Below are positions 21,738 to 30,285 of a stretch of 33,276 nt of DNA, one piece after another; the stretch's first letter is position 1; every line of letters starts with the position of its first letter. The stretch is from Bacillota bacterium (lineage in GTDB: Bacteria > Bacillota > Clostridia > Peptostreptococcales > Anaerovoracaceae). The translations under genes were made by a program, and so were the position numbers. The notes under the pieces were generated by a model. It was not told the origin of the DNA, made no database searches, and worked only from the letters and a program-made list of their open reading frames with translations. The stretch spans positions 1-33,276 of the forward strand of contig JAQXSU010000052.1 of NCBI GenBank assembly GCA_029219125.1, in the 5' to 3' direction.

Positions 21738-21904
21738 ATTCTACTACATCTTGTAGATGAAAAACAGAAAGAAATGTGGTAAAATATATAGAAGTGCCTT
21801 TCAAAACAGATGAAATCGTCTGCATCGGTTTTGTGGCGGGATTATCACAGAATCAACACCGAGGCGGAAGGCCGGGTATGATATAATGGATGGAGGAGGA
21901 GGCC

Positions 21905-23686
21905 ATGTCTGAGCGAAGACTTGAAAAAATCATTTCTTCATATATACCGATGCCTGTCTGCATTATCAACAGACTGGGCAAGGTGGTGGAAGCCAACAGC
22001 AGAATCGGCGAGGTATTCCTCTATGACGGAATTGGGGGCGGCGATATTTTCGCGCTGACCGGAATTCGTGCTGCAGATTTATATGAAGCGGCTGAAAAAG
22101 ACCAGCATCCTCTGCTGAAGCGAAACGATAAGATTTTTCGTCTCATGCTCCAGAAGGGATCTGACCTGAAGAGCGAGGAAGATGGCGATCTGACCATTGT
22201 CTTCAATGATGTCACAGGGCTTGAGGATCTGAAAGACCGATATAATAATGAAAAAGCATGTATGGCAAAGATCCAGGTGGACAATTACGATGAATTGACC
22301 TCCAGTACAAGCACAGAAAAGAGGCTGATTCTTTCCGGTGAAATTGACAGGCTGATCAGGCGCTGGTGCGGAAGAGTCAATGCATCTGTCAACCGGGTAA
22401 GGAATAATGCATATGTGGCGTGGTTTGAACAGCAGTATCTGGATCGTCTCATCACCAATAAATTTGATATTCTTGACGAGATCCGTAATGTGGAGACCGG
22501 TGCGGATTTTCCTGCCAGCCTGAGCATTGGCGTAGGTGTGGGAGGAAAAAACCCGGCACAGACAGAGGAGTATGCCGACGCTGCTCTTGATCTGGCTCTG
22601 GGACGGGGCGGAGATCAGGCTGTGGTGAAGCGCAATCTGAAGATCGAATACTACGGCGGCAAACTGCAGACAGTAGAAAAGAGCAATAAAGGGAAATCAA
22701 AAATTGTCGGTCATGCACTGAAGCAGCTTGTGGTGCAGGCAGGAAAGGTCTTTATCATGGGTCATCAGAATCCGGATATGGACTGTTTCGGGGCTGCTCT
22801 GGGTATTTCACGGTTCTGCGAACTTTTCGAGAAAAAGGCAAATATCGTCATTGACGAATATAATGATGCGCTGCAGAGCATCTATCTGCAGGCGAGACAG
22901 AGTGAGAATTATCAGCTGATCAGCAGTGAAAAAGCGATTAGCCTGGTGGATGGAGAAAGTCTGGTTATTGTACTGGATACCCATCGGCCGAGTATGACTC
23001 AGTGCCCGAAGCTGCTGGAGATGACTGACAGAATCGTTGTTATCGACCACCATCGCAAGATGGAAGAATTCATTGAGAATCCGACGCTGGCTTATATGGA
23101 GTCATATGCATCGTCGACATGCGAACTGGTGGCGGAAATTCTGCAATATATGGCGAGCAAAAAAAGCCTGATAAAGCTGGAAGCAGAAGCACTTCTGGCA
23201 GGGATTACGGTAGATACCAACGGGTTTGCCCTGAAAACCGGAGTACGAACTTTTGAAGCAGCTGCGTGGCTCAGAAGGCAGGGTGCAGATACCACGGAAG
23301 TAAAGCGCTTCTTCCAGAAAGACCCGCTCAGCTTTCAGATTAATGCGGAGGCCCTGGCATCGGCAAGATTTTTTGAAAACGGTGTGGCAGTGTCAATTTG
23401 CCGTCAGCCCCATGCAGATGAGCAGGTCATCTGTGCCCAGGTGGCAGACCAGTTGCTGACTGTGAAAGGAGTGAAAGCATCCTTTGTTATCGGGGTTAAC
23501 GGAGAAGGAAGAACTGTAATCAGCGCCAGGTCTATGGGTGCGGTCAATGTGCAGGTAATTATGGAAAAATTCGGAGGCGGCGGGCATCTGACCACGGCAG
23601 CCGCACAGGTAGATATGCCGAAAGAAGAAGCGGCAAAAAAAATAATAAAGATTATGGAGGAAATGTTAAATGGTAGTAATTCTTAA
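21905..23686 (+). CDS. gdpP: GdpP-like c-di-AMP phosphodiesterase (PAS, degenerate GGDEF, DHH/DHHA1), no transmembrane N-terminus
   Basis: MPVCIINRLGKVVEAN (PAS), LSIGVGVGGKNPAQTEEYADAALDLALGRGGDQAVVK (GGDEF-like), GHQNPDMDCFGAALG, VVIDHHRK (DHH), FGGGGHLTTAAAQ (DHHA1). ATG at 21905 follows GGAGGAGG. Confidence 0.93.
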   Translation: MSERRLEKIISSYIPMPVCIINRLGKVVEANSRIGEVFLYDGIGGGDIFALTGIRAADLYEAAEKDQHPLLKRNDKIFRLMLQKGSDLKSEEDGDLTIVFNDVTGLEDLKDRYNNEKACMAKIQVDNYDELTSSTSTEKRLILSGEIDRLIRRWCGRVNASVNRVRNNAYVAWFEQQYLDRLITNKFDILDEIRNVETGADFPASLSIGVGVGGKNPAQTEEYADAALDLALGRGGDQAVVKRNLKIEYYGGKLQTVEKSNKGKSKIVGHALKQLVVQAGKVFIMGHQNPDMDCFGAALGISRFCELFEKKANIVIDEYNDALQSIYLQARQSENYQLISSEKAISLVDGESLVIVLDTHRPSMTQCPKLLEMTDRIVVIDHHRKMEEFIENPTLAYMESYASSTCELVAEILQYMASKKSLIKLEAEALLAGITVDTNGFALKTGVRTFEAAAWLRRQGADTTEVKRFFQKDPLSFQINAEALASARFFENGVAVSICRQPHADEQVICAQVADQLLTVKGVKASFVIGVNGEGRTVISARSMGAVNVQVIMEKFGGGGHLTTAAAQVDMPKEEAAKKIIKIMEEMLNGSNS

Positions 23687-24116
23687 CAGAGACATAAAGG
23701 GAACAGGAAAAGCCGGCGACGTGGTAAAAGTCAGCGACGGATACGCAAGAAATATGCTGATTCCGAGAGGATGGGCAACGGAAGCCACAGAAGGAAATGT
23801 GCGCAGCCTGGAAAAGCAGAAAGCCATCGCAGCTGAAAAAAAAGCTGAAGAAAAAGCGGCTGCACAGGCACAGGCAGAAAAAATCAAGGCACTGTCTGTT
23901 ACGATAAAAACGAAAGCAGGCGACGGCGGAAGAATTTTCGGGTCAATTACTTCAAAAGATATCGCAGATGCTCTGAAGGCACAGCACAAGCTGACAGTAG
24001 ATAAGAAAAAAATCCAGCTGGACAGCCCTATCAAGCAGACCGGCGAAACGGAAGTTGCCATAAAACTGTATCCGGAGGTTGCAACGACACTGAAGGTGGT
24101 CGTTACTGCAGAATAG
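23670..24116 (+). CDS. rplI: 50S ribosomal protein L9
   Basis: 148 aa; MVVILNRDIKGTGKAGDVVKVSDGYARNMLIPRGWA. Start overlaps gdpP by 17 bp. Confidence 0.98.
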   Translation: MVVILNRDIKGTGKAGDVVKVSDGYARNMLIPRGWATEATEGNVRSLEKQKAIAAEKKAEEKAAAQAQAEKIKALSVTIKTKAGDGGRIFGSITSKDIADALKAQHKLTVDKKKIQLDSPIKQTGETEVAIKLYPEVATTLKVVVTAE

Positions 24117-24161
24117 AAATACAGAAGAAACCGGAAACAGCAAACAGAATGGAGTATATCA

Positions 24162-25481
24162 ATGGTAGAAAGGATTCCGCCGCATAATGAGGAAGCAGAG
24201 CGGTGCGCACTGGGTGCGTCCATGCTCAGCAAGGATGCACTGTATGATGTAATCGAAGAAGTGACCGCAGACGATTTCTACAATGAAAATCACCGGGAGA
24301 TATTCAAGGCCATCATGGATCTGTACAGGGAAAACGCACCGGTGGATATGCTGACAGTGTGTGAGACCCTGAAAAAAAAGAAGGCACTGGATATTGTGGG
24401 AGGAAGAGCATATATCGCCACTCTCACGACGGAGGTGCCATCCACAGTCAACGCTGGAGAATATGCGAAAATTGTCTCGGAAAAAGCAGCCCTCAGACAG
24501 CTGATTAATACAGCAGAAGAAATTATGAATAAGGGCTACGAAGGAAAGGATGATGCAAAGGAGGTCCTTAACTTCGCAGAGGCCGGTATATTTCAGATTG
24601 GACAGAAGCGCCAGAAAAGCGATTACACCCAGATTCAGGACATTCTGCTGAAAAATGTGGAGATTATTGATGCGGCATCGAAGAATCAGGGAAAAGTCGT
24701 GGGAATTCCCACCGGCTTTAAGGATCTGGATGAACTGACATCAGGACTTCACCGTTCTGATCTGATCATCCTGGCAGCACGGCCGGCCATGGGAAAAACC
24801 GCGTTTGCACTGAACATTGCACAGCAGACGGCTGTTAAGGCAGGCTCTTCTGTGCTGATCTTCAGTCTGGAAATGTCCAAGGAGCAGCTGGGACAGCGGC
24901 TTCTTGCCATTCAGGCCAGAGTAGAGATGCAGAAGCTGAAGACAGGCACCCTGGACCGCAAGGATTGGGATCGGCTGAATATGGCTCTGGACGAGCTGCA
25001 CAATTCAAAAATATTTATTGATGATACGCCGGGCATTTCCATCATGGAAATGCGTAATAAATGCCGCCGGCTGAAGGCGGAGCATGGACTGGACCTGGTG
25101 GTGATCGACTATCTGCAGCTGATGCAGTTTGACGGCAGGGCAGACAGCCGCCAGCAGGAAATATCTGCAATTTCCAGACATCTGAAACTGCTGGCCAGAG
25201 AAATGGACTGTCCGGTCATCGTACTGTCCCAGCTGTCCCGTGCGCCGGAACTCCGGCAGGATCACCGGCCGATTTTATCAGATCTGAGAGAATCCGGTTC
25301 CATTGAACAGGATGCAGACATTGTAATTTTCCTGTACCGGGATGACTACTATAATCCGGATAACAGTGAGAAACACGGTATCTGCGAAGTCAATGTGGCC
25401 AAGCACAGAAGCGGTCCTACGGATAAAGTAGAACTGACATGGGTGGAACGATACACCAAATTCAGCGATAAAGCATTGTAA
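24162..25481 (+). CDS. dnaB: Replicative DNA helicase DnaB
   Basis: 439 aa; PPHNEEAERCALGASMLS, LIILAARPAMGKTAFALNIA, VVIDYLQLM, LSQLSRAPELRQDHRPILSDLRESGSIEQDADIV. Confidence 0.98.
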   Translation: MVERIPPHNEEAERCALGASMLSKDALYDVIEEVTADDFYNENHREIFKAIMDLYRENAPVDMLTVCETLKKKKALDIVGGRAYIATLTTEVPSTVNAGEYAKIVSEKAALRQLINTAEEIMNKGYEGKDDAKEVLNFAEAGIFQIGQKRQKSDYTQIQDILLKNVEIIDAASKNQGKVVGIPTGFKDLDELTSGLHRSDLIILAARPAMGKTAFALNIAQQTAVKAGSSVLIFSLEMSKEQLGQRLLAIQARVEMQKLKTGTLDRKDWDRLNMALDELHNSKIFIDDTPGISIMEMRNKCRRLKAEHGLDLVVIDYLQLMQFDGRADSRQQEISAISRHLKLLAREMDCPVIVLSQLSRAPELRQDHRPILSDLRESGSIEQDADIVIFLYRDDYYNPDNSEKHGICEVNVAKHRSGPTDKVELTWVERYTKFSDKAL

Positions 25482-25511
25482 ATCGGAAAGCGTAAGCGGA
25501 AAGGAGCAGCG

Positions 25512-25703
25512 ATGATCACGAAAGACATGACCGTTATTGAAGTTCTGAATATGGGGCAGCAGTATGGCCGGGTGTTCGATAAATTCCTGCTGACTTGCGC
25601 AGGCTGTCCGGGGGCTGAAAGCGAAACACTGGAAGAGGCAGCAAAAGGACACGGCGTCAGGCTGGAATGCCTTCTGGCAGAGCTGAATCAGGTGGCAGAA
25701 TAA
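25512..25703 (+). CDS. DUF1858-type small protein with CxxC motif
   Basis: 63 aa; MITKDMTVIEVLNMGQQYGRVFDKFLLTCAGCPGAESETLEEAAKGHGV. Confidence 0.78.
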   Translation: MITKDMTVIEVLNMGQQYGRVFDKFLLTCAGCPGAESETLEEAAKGHGVRLECLLAELNQVAE

Positions 25704-25721
25704 TGCTGACGGAGGCCTTAC

Positions 25722-27005
25722 ATGAATTATATCAAAGGAAAGATAAAAGATTTTTATCTTCTGACAAGTGAAATAGAAAATATCTTTTTAAATGAATATA
25801 TGCCGGGTGCGCCGGGAGATCATGTGAAGGTCTACCTGTTTGGATACATGTATGCACAGCAGGGAGAAGAAATGAGCCATGAGACGATGGCGCGCCAGCT
25901 TCGTCTGTCATTGGATCAGGTGAATCAGGCATGGACCTACTGGGCGGATATGGGCGTTGTAAAAAAACATCCGAGGAAGGATGCGGACAGCGGAAGCAGT
26001 CAGCTGAATTACGATGTGGAATTTCTCCATCTGCGGGAGCAGATGTACAGAAGTCCCCTGACTGCAGCGCAGGAGGAAACAGAATCCTATGGAGAGGAAC
26101 CCGACGGTCTGCTGCAGAATGAGAATGTGAAGACACTCCTTGGAGATATTCAGCGGATTACAGGGCGAACTCTGAGCACAGGGGAAGTTCAGGAAATTCA
26201 CAGCTGGCTCACTGATCTTGGAGCAAAGCCGGAAGTCGTCGAGCAGGCTTACAGTTACTGTGTGAACCGTGGAAAAAGCAATGTAAAATACATATCCAGA
26301 GTGGTGATGCAGTGGACGGAGCAGGGATTTCAGACAAAAGAAGAGGTACAGAAGTATCTGGATGAACTGGATCAGCGATTTGGAATGCAGAAGAGAATTC
26401 TCCAGTCGCTGGGCATGAATCGAAGCGCAACAGAAGCAGAGAAGGAATTGATAAACCGCTGGTTCGACGAAATGCATTTCAGCCTGGAACGCATACTGGA
26501 AGCCTGCGGACGGACCGTATCCATTTCCAATCCAAATCTTCGCTATGTAAATAAAATACTGGAAAACTGGTATCAGGAAGCGAAGAAGGATGGAAGAGAC
26601 GTAAATAAGAAAGTAACAGTCACTCAGACTGTACTCAATAGATACTATGAATTCCTTCGGAAGAAGGAAGAAAAGGAAGCGCAGGAACGGAAGGAACAGA
26701 TTTATGAAAAGCTGCCTCGCATTGAGCAGATTGACAGGATGCTTTCTGAACTGGGCAGCAACATTTCCCGCAGTCTTCTTTCCGGAGGTAAACGAAGCGA
26801 TATCGAAGAAATACGGTGTCAGATGAAAGAACTGGAAAGTGAACGGGCTGTTCTTCTTACAGAAAACAATTTCCCGATTGACTATACAGACTTGAAGTAT
26901 TCTTGCGAAATCTGCAGGGATACCGGTATGACAGAAGACGGACGCCGGTGCGCCTGCACGGGAAAGAGAACAGAAGAGGCAGAATTATGGCAAAAATCAA
27001 ACTGA
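25722..27005 (+). CDS. DnaD-domain replication/primosome protein with tandem DnaD-like repeats and C-terminal zinc motif
   Basis: 427 aa. Winged-helix-like N-terminus; two DnaD_2-like segments (ITGRTLSTGEVQEIHSWL...YISRVVMQWTEQGF and ATEAEKELINRWFDEM...RYVNKILENWYQEA); C-terminal CEICRDTGMTEDGRRCACTG. Confidence 0.85.
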   Translation: MNYIKGKIKDFYLLTSEIENIFLNEYMPGAPGDHVKVYLFGYMYAQQGEEMSHETMARQLRLSLDQVNQAWTYWADMGVVKKHPRKDADSGSSQLNYDVEFLHLREQMYRSPLTAAQEETESYGEEPDGLLQNENVKTLLGDIQRITGRTLSTGEVQEIHSWLTDLGAKPEVVEQAYSYCVNRGKSNVKYISRVVMQWTEQGFQTKEEVQKYLDELDQRFGMQKRILQSLGMNRSATEAEKELINRWFDEMHFSLERILEACGRTVSISNPNLRYVNKILENWYQEAKKDGRDVNKKVTVTQTVLNRYYEFLRKKEEKEAQERKEQIYEKLPRIEQIDRMLSELGSNISRSLLSGGKRSDIEEIRCQMKELESERAVLLTENNFPIDYTDLKYSCEICRDTGMTEDGRRCACTGKRTEEAELWQKSN

Positions 27006-28582
27006 AAAAACCACAGAGGAAGCACCAGGACCTGATTGTGGATCTGGGTGCAGGACTGATCAATGTAGCGGATGAGATCCTCGATGAAGTCGGCGAAATT
27101 GCCAGGGACGGCGGAGAACTGATCATCGATGTGGCAGCGGGTGCGGTGAAACTGTTTGATAAAACAGCCGATATCATCGACTGGATTGCAGGTAAGACTT
27201 TCATTCTTGCTGCCAGAAAGGTACACGACGGAAGAATGAAGCTTCACTCCTATCGTCGTGAACTGATCAAGCTGTTCATGGTAGCTCTGATAGGAGGAAC
27301 TGCCATCATCGCTCTGATTTCACTGGTAACCGATTACGAATACGCATATAACGGAAGAACGCTGGGTCTGGTAAGAGACCAGCAGGATGTATTGGAAATT
27401 CTGGACCTGGTCAGCGAGGAACTGACACAGGAATACGGTTCCAGCATCACCATTGATCCGGAAACAGATATTACTTTTACACCGGTTTTTTCCTATGGAC
27501 AGGAAATTGACGATGCGGACACCGTGCTGAAGCGTTTCACATACATGGGTGATATTCAGGCGCAGGCATATGCCATCTATGCGGATGGCGAGCTTCTGGC
27601 CGTAGTGGAAAGTGAAAAGACAGCAGAGGAAGTCCTGGACAAAGTACTGGACAACTACCTGAAGAATGACAATAACGTTGAGTATGAATACGTGGGTTTC
27701 GCAGAGGAAATTGAAATTGAACCGTACAACACCTCTCTGGCCAACGTAACAAGTAAAAACGCAGCCTATAATAAGATCAAGAGCGGCGGACAGCAGGAGG
27801 TCACTTATGAGGTGGTGGCCGGGGATACGCTGTCCGGCATCTGCGAAAAACTGGACGTGAGTCTGAAAGAACTGCAGTCCATGAATGAGGGGCTGGGTGA
27901 AAACGATACCCTTCACGTGGGAGATAAGTTTGTCATATCACAGGAAGTTCCGCTGCTGACCGTAGAAACCGTGGAGGTATCCACCTATGCGGAGACAATT
28001 AAATACGAAACAGAATACAAAGAATCCAGCAATTATTATGAAGGTGAGGAGGTAGTGACCCGTGCAGGCAAAAACGGGAAAGCCAGAATCACTGCCAGAA
28101 TCACACGGCATAACGGAAAGCTCGTGGAGAAAGATGTCCTGAAGGAAAAAGTCATTACAGAACCGGTAAGCAAGATTGTAGTCAAGGGTACGAAGAAGGT
28201 TCCGCCGAAAAAAGGAACCGGAACATTTATCCGCCCGGTTAATGTGGCAGTATACTCCGGATATGGTTATCGCTGGGGCCGCATGCATTACGGTATCGAC
28301 CTGTCCTGCAGCATCGGGACGCCGATCCATGCAGCCGATGGCGGTACAGTCACCTATGCAGGCTGGTATTACAGCTACGGCTATACCGTGATCATCGACC
28401 ACGGCGGTGGATTCACCACCCTGTATGCGCACTGCAGCCAGCTCAATGTGGGAGCAGGCCAGAAAGTATTCCAGGGTGAAACCATTGCACTGGTAGGAAA
28501 CACCGGCAGAAGCACAGGACCGCACTGTCATTTTGAAATCATGAAGAACGGCGTCCATGTGAACCCGTCCAACTACGTATAG
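26987..28582 (+). CDS. Membrane-anchored LysM/G5/M23-family peptidase (SpoIIQ/DipM-like architecture)
   Basis: One TM segment (LFMVALIGGTAIIALISLV), LysM (YEVVAGDTLSGICEKLDVSLKELQSMN), G5-like segment, M23 motifs (HYGIDLSCSIGTPIHAADGG; TLYAHCSQL; GNTGRSTGPHCHFEI). ATG at 26987 (MAKIKLKK) preferred over the track start. Confidence 0.9.
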   Translation: MAKIKLKKPQRKHQDLIVDLGAGLINVADEILDEVGEIARDGGELIIDVAAGAVKLFDKTADIIDWIAGKTFILAARKVHDGRMKLHSYRRELIKLFMVALIGGTAIIALISLVTDYEYAYNGRTLGLVRDQQDVLEILDLVSEELTQEYGSSITIDPETDITFTPVFSYGQEIDDADTVLKRFTYMGDIQAQAYAIYADGELLAVVESEKTAEEVLDKVLDNYLKNDNNVEYEYVGFAEEIEIEPYNTSLANVTSKNAAYNKIKSGGQQEVTYEVVAGDTLSGICEKLDVSLKELQSMNEGLGENDTLHVGDKFVISQEVPLLTVETVEVSTYAETIKYETEYKESSNYYEGEEVVTRAGKNGKARITARITRHNGKLVEKDVLKEKVITEPVSKIVVKGTKKVPPKKGTGTFIRPVNVAVYSGYGYRWGRMHYGIDLSCSIGTPIHAADGGTVTYAGWYYSYGYTVIIDHGGGFTTLYAHCSQLNVGAGQKVFQGETIALVGNTGRSTGPHCHFEIMKNGVHVNPSNYV

Positions 28583-28590
28583 TACCTGAT

Positions 28591-28619
28591 GCAGGTCAGT
28601 TCTGAACTGGCCTGCTTTT
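28591..28619 (+). terminator. Rho-independent terminator after M23 peptidase gene
   Basis: GCAGGTCAGTTC-T-GAACTGGCCTGC (one T-G wobble) followed by TTTT. Confidence 0.8.
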
Positions 28620-28689
28620 CCATATACTCATACCAGAGCTTCTGCATGTTTTCACACAGGAAGCAGAGGAGCAGAACAGGAGGACGTAT

Positions 28690-28953
28690 ATGGATAATCA
28701 TCACATCACCATCGATAACAGGCAGCGGATGACCATTACAATGGTGTCAGACGTGGACGCCTTCGACGAAGAGACTCTATGGGCAAACCTGAAGGAAGGC
28801 GGTCTGGAAATCACCGGCCAGAAACTGAATATTGAAAAACTTGACCTGGAACAGGGACTGCTGGTGATTACCGGCGAGATCTGTTCCCTCTGTTACACCG
28901 ATCGAAAAATAAAAGAGAAGAAGAAGCTGTTCGGAAGGTCTGCCCAGAAATGA
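28690..28953 (+). CDS. yabP: Sporulation protein YabP
   Basis: 87 aa; ITIDNRQRMTITMVSDVDAFDEETLWANLKEGGLEITGQKLNIEKLDLEQGLLVITGEI; next to yabQ and divIC. Confidence 0.92.
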   Translation: MDNHHITIDNRQRMTITMVSDVDAFDEETLWANLKEGGLEITGQKLNIEKLDLEQGLLVITGEICSLCYTDRKIKEKKKLFGRSAQK

Positions 28954-29417
28954 CGCAGCTGATTCGGGAGCAGCTGGGCGCCATAGGGCTCATGGCCTGC
29001 GGAGGCATGGCTGCGGGTCTGATATACGAATGCATTTCCGTAATTGCAGATATTCTTCGCAAAACAGACTCTCCCGACATTTCGGAAAAGAGCCGGGTGC
29101 GGGGTCTTCTCGCCGGGGTGGTTGAGGCGGCAGGATTGCTGCTGATCGGCTGGTGCAGCAGTGTATTTCTATATTACAGCAGCGGAGGGAAACTGACGAT
29201 ACAGGGTATTTTGAGTTTTTTTGCAGGACTCTGGATCTGGAAAAAACAAGTGTATACAAAAGAGGGGGAGAAAGAACATGGCAAAGAAAGGAAGCCGGCT
29301 GCGGGAATTCGAGAAGAATCATCGGGTGCTGGATATCACCAGCGCACAGAAAGAGAGGCAGAAGAAAAAAAGCAGCCGAAAGCCGCAGGAAGAAAAAAAA
29401 GAAGATATCGCAAATAA
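28950..29417 (+). CDS. yabQ: Spore cortex biosynthesis protein YabQ
   Basis: 155 aa with hydrophobic segments (AIGLMACGGMAAGLIYE; VVEAAGLLLIGWCSSVFLYY) and a charged tail; ATGA overlap with yabP. Confidence 0.82.
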   Translation: MTQLIREQLGAIGLMACGGMAAGLIYECISVIADILRKTDSPDISEKSRVRGLLAGVVEAAGLLLIGWCSSVFLYYSSGGKLTIQGILSFFAGLWIWKKQVYTKEGEKEHGKERKPAAGIREESSGAGYHQRTEREAEEKKQPKAAGRKKRRYRK

Positions 29418-29727
29418 AAAAAAGCGCCGGGTAAGCTGGGTCAGAGTCATCGGTCTGGCAGTCTGCGCTGTCTTTCTGCTGGTTGTAGGGATCTCCGTGA
29501 AGAATATTTATGATCTGAAAGAACGGGAAGCGGATTTGCAGAAAGAAAATCAGAAGCTGGAACAGATCAAGGAAGAACTGACTGTGGAACTGGAAAATGT
29601 AAATACGGATGAATACATCGAAGAAAAGGCCAGGCGCGAGCTGAAGCTGATCCGGCCCAATGAGCTGGTTTTTTATTTCCCGGATGATTTCCGGCTTCAA
29701 CAGGATGAAGAAGAGAGCGAAGAATAA
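29278..29727 (+). CDS. divIC: Septum formation initiator DivIC/FtsB family
   Basis: MAKKGSRLREFEKNHRVLDITSAQKER...single TM...coiled coil LKEREADLQKENQKLEQIKEELTVELENVNTDEYIEEKARRELKLIRPNELVFYF. Confidence 0.88.
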   Translation: MAKKGSRLREFEKNHRVLDITSAQKERQKKKSSRKPQEEKKEDIANKKKRRVSWVRVIGLAVCAVFLLVVGISVKNIYDLKEREADLQKENQKLEQIKEELTVELENVNTDEYIEEKARRELKLIRPNELVFYFPDDFRLQQDEEESEE

Positions 29728-29729
29728 GT

Positions 29730-30284
29730 ATGGAAAAACTGAAAGTACAGGAGGTCATCGTCGTAGAAGGCAGGGACGACACCAATGCAGTACTGCGTGC
29801 AATTGACGGGATGACCATTGAGACCCATGGCTTCGGTATCCGGAAGGAAACCTGGGAGCTTCTGGAAAAAGCATATAGGGAGAAAGGACTGATTATATTC
29901 ACCGATCCGGATCACAGCGGGGAAGAAATACGGCGAAAGCTGACAGAGCGGTTTCCGGGCAGCCGGCAGGCCTTCCTCGCCAGAAAGGCTGCAGAAAAAA
30001 AAGGGGACATCGGTATCGAAAATGCTGCCCCGGAAGACATTGCTGCAGCCATTTCCATGGCACATTATACAGACCGGCAGGAACGTGATGAATTTACAGA
30101 AGAAGATCTGTATGCAGCAGGTCTCCTTGGCCGCAGCGATTCCAGAGAGCGGCGGCAGTCCCTGGGCGCAGCCCTGGGCATCGGCTACGGAAACGGCAGG
30201 ACGTTCCTGAAAAAGCTGAACCAGTTTCACATCAGCCGGGAGGATTTTGAGAACAAACGAAAAGAGACAGAGGCAGGGAAATAG
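29730..30284 (+). CDS. rnmV: Ribonuclease M5 (5S rRNA maturase, Toprim)
   Basis: VQEVIVVEGRDDTNAVLRAI, IIFTDPDHSGEEIRRKL, GIENAAPEDIAAAI; upstream of rsmA. Confidence 0.96.
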   Translation: MEKLKVQEVIVVEGRDDTNAVLRAIDGMTIETHGFGIRKETWELLEKAYREKGLIIFTDPDHSGEEIRRKLTERFPGSRQAFLARKAAEKKGDIGIENAAPEDIAAAISMAHYTDRQERDEFTEEDLYAAGLLGRSDSRERRQSLGAALGIGYGNGRTFLKKLNQFHISREDFENKRKETEAGK

Positions 30285-30285
30285 A

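Noticed and set aside
21882-21887. TATAAT just upstream of the gdpP ORF start
   Set aside because: No matching -35 at proper spacing was evident and it would start transcription at or inside the ribosome-binding site; probably chance.
28622-28640. CATATACT resembling a sigma-E -10 element upstream of yabP
   Set aside because: No convincing -35 element at the required distance, so support is insufficient.
29675-29688. ATTTCCCGGATGAT, 11/14 to the Noc-binding site, inside divIC
   Set aside because: Right half-site is degenerate; such partial matches are expected by chance in 33 kb.
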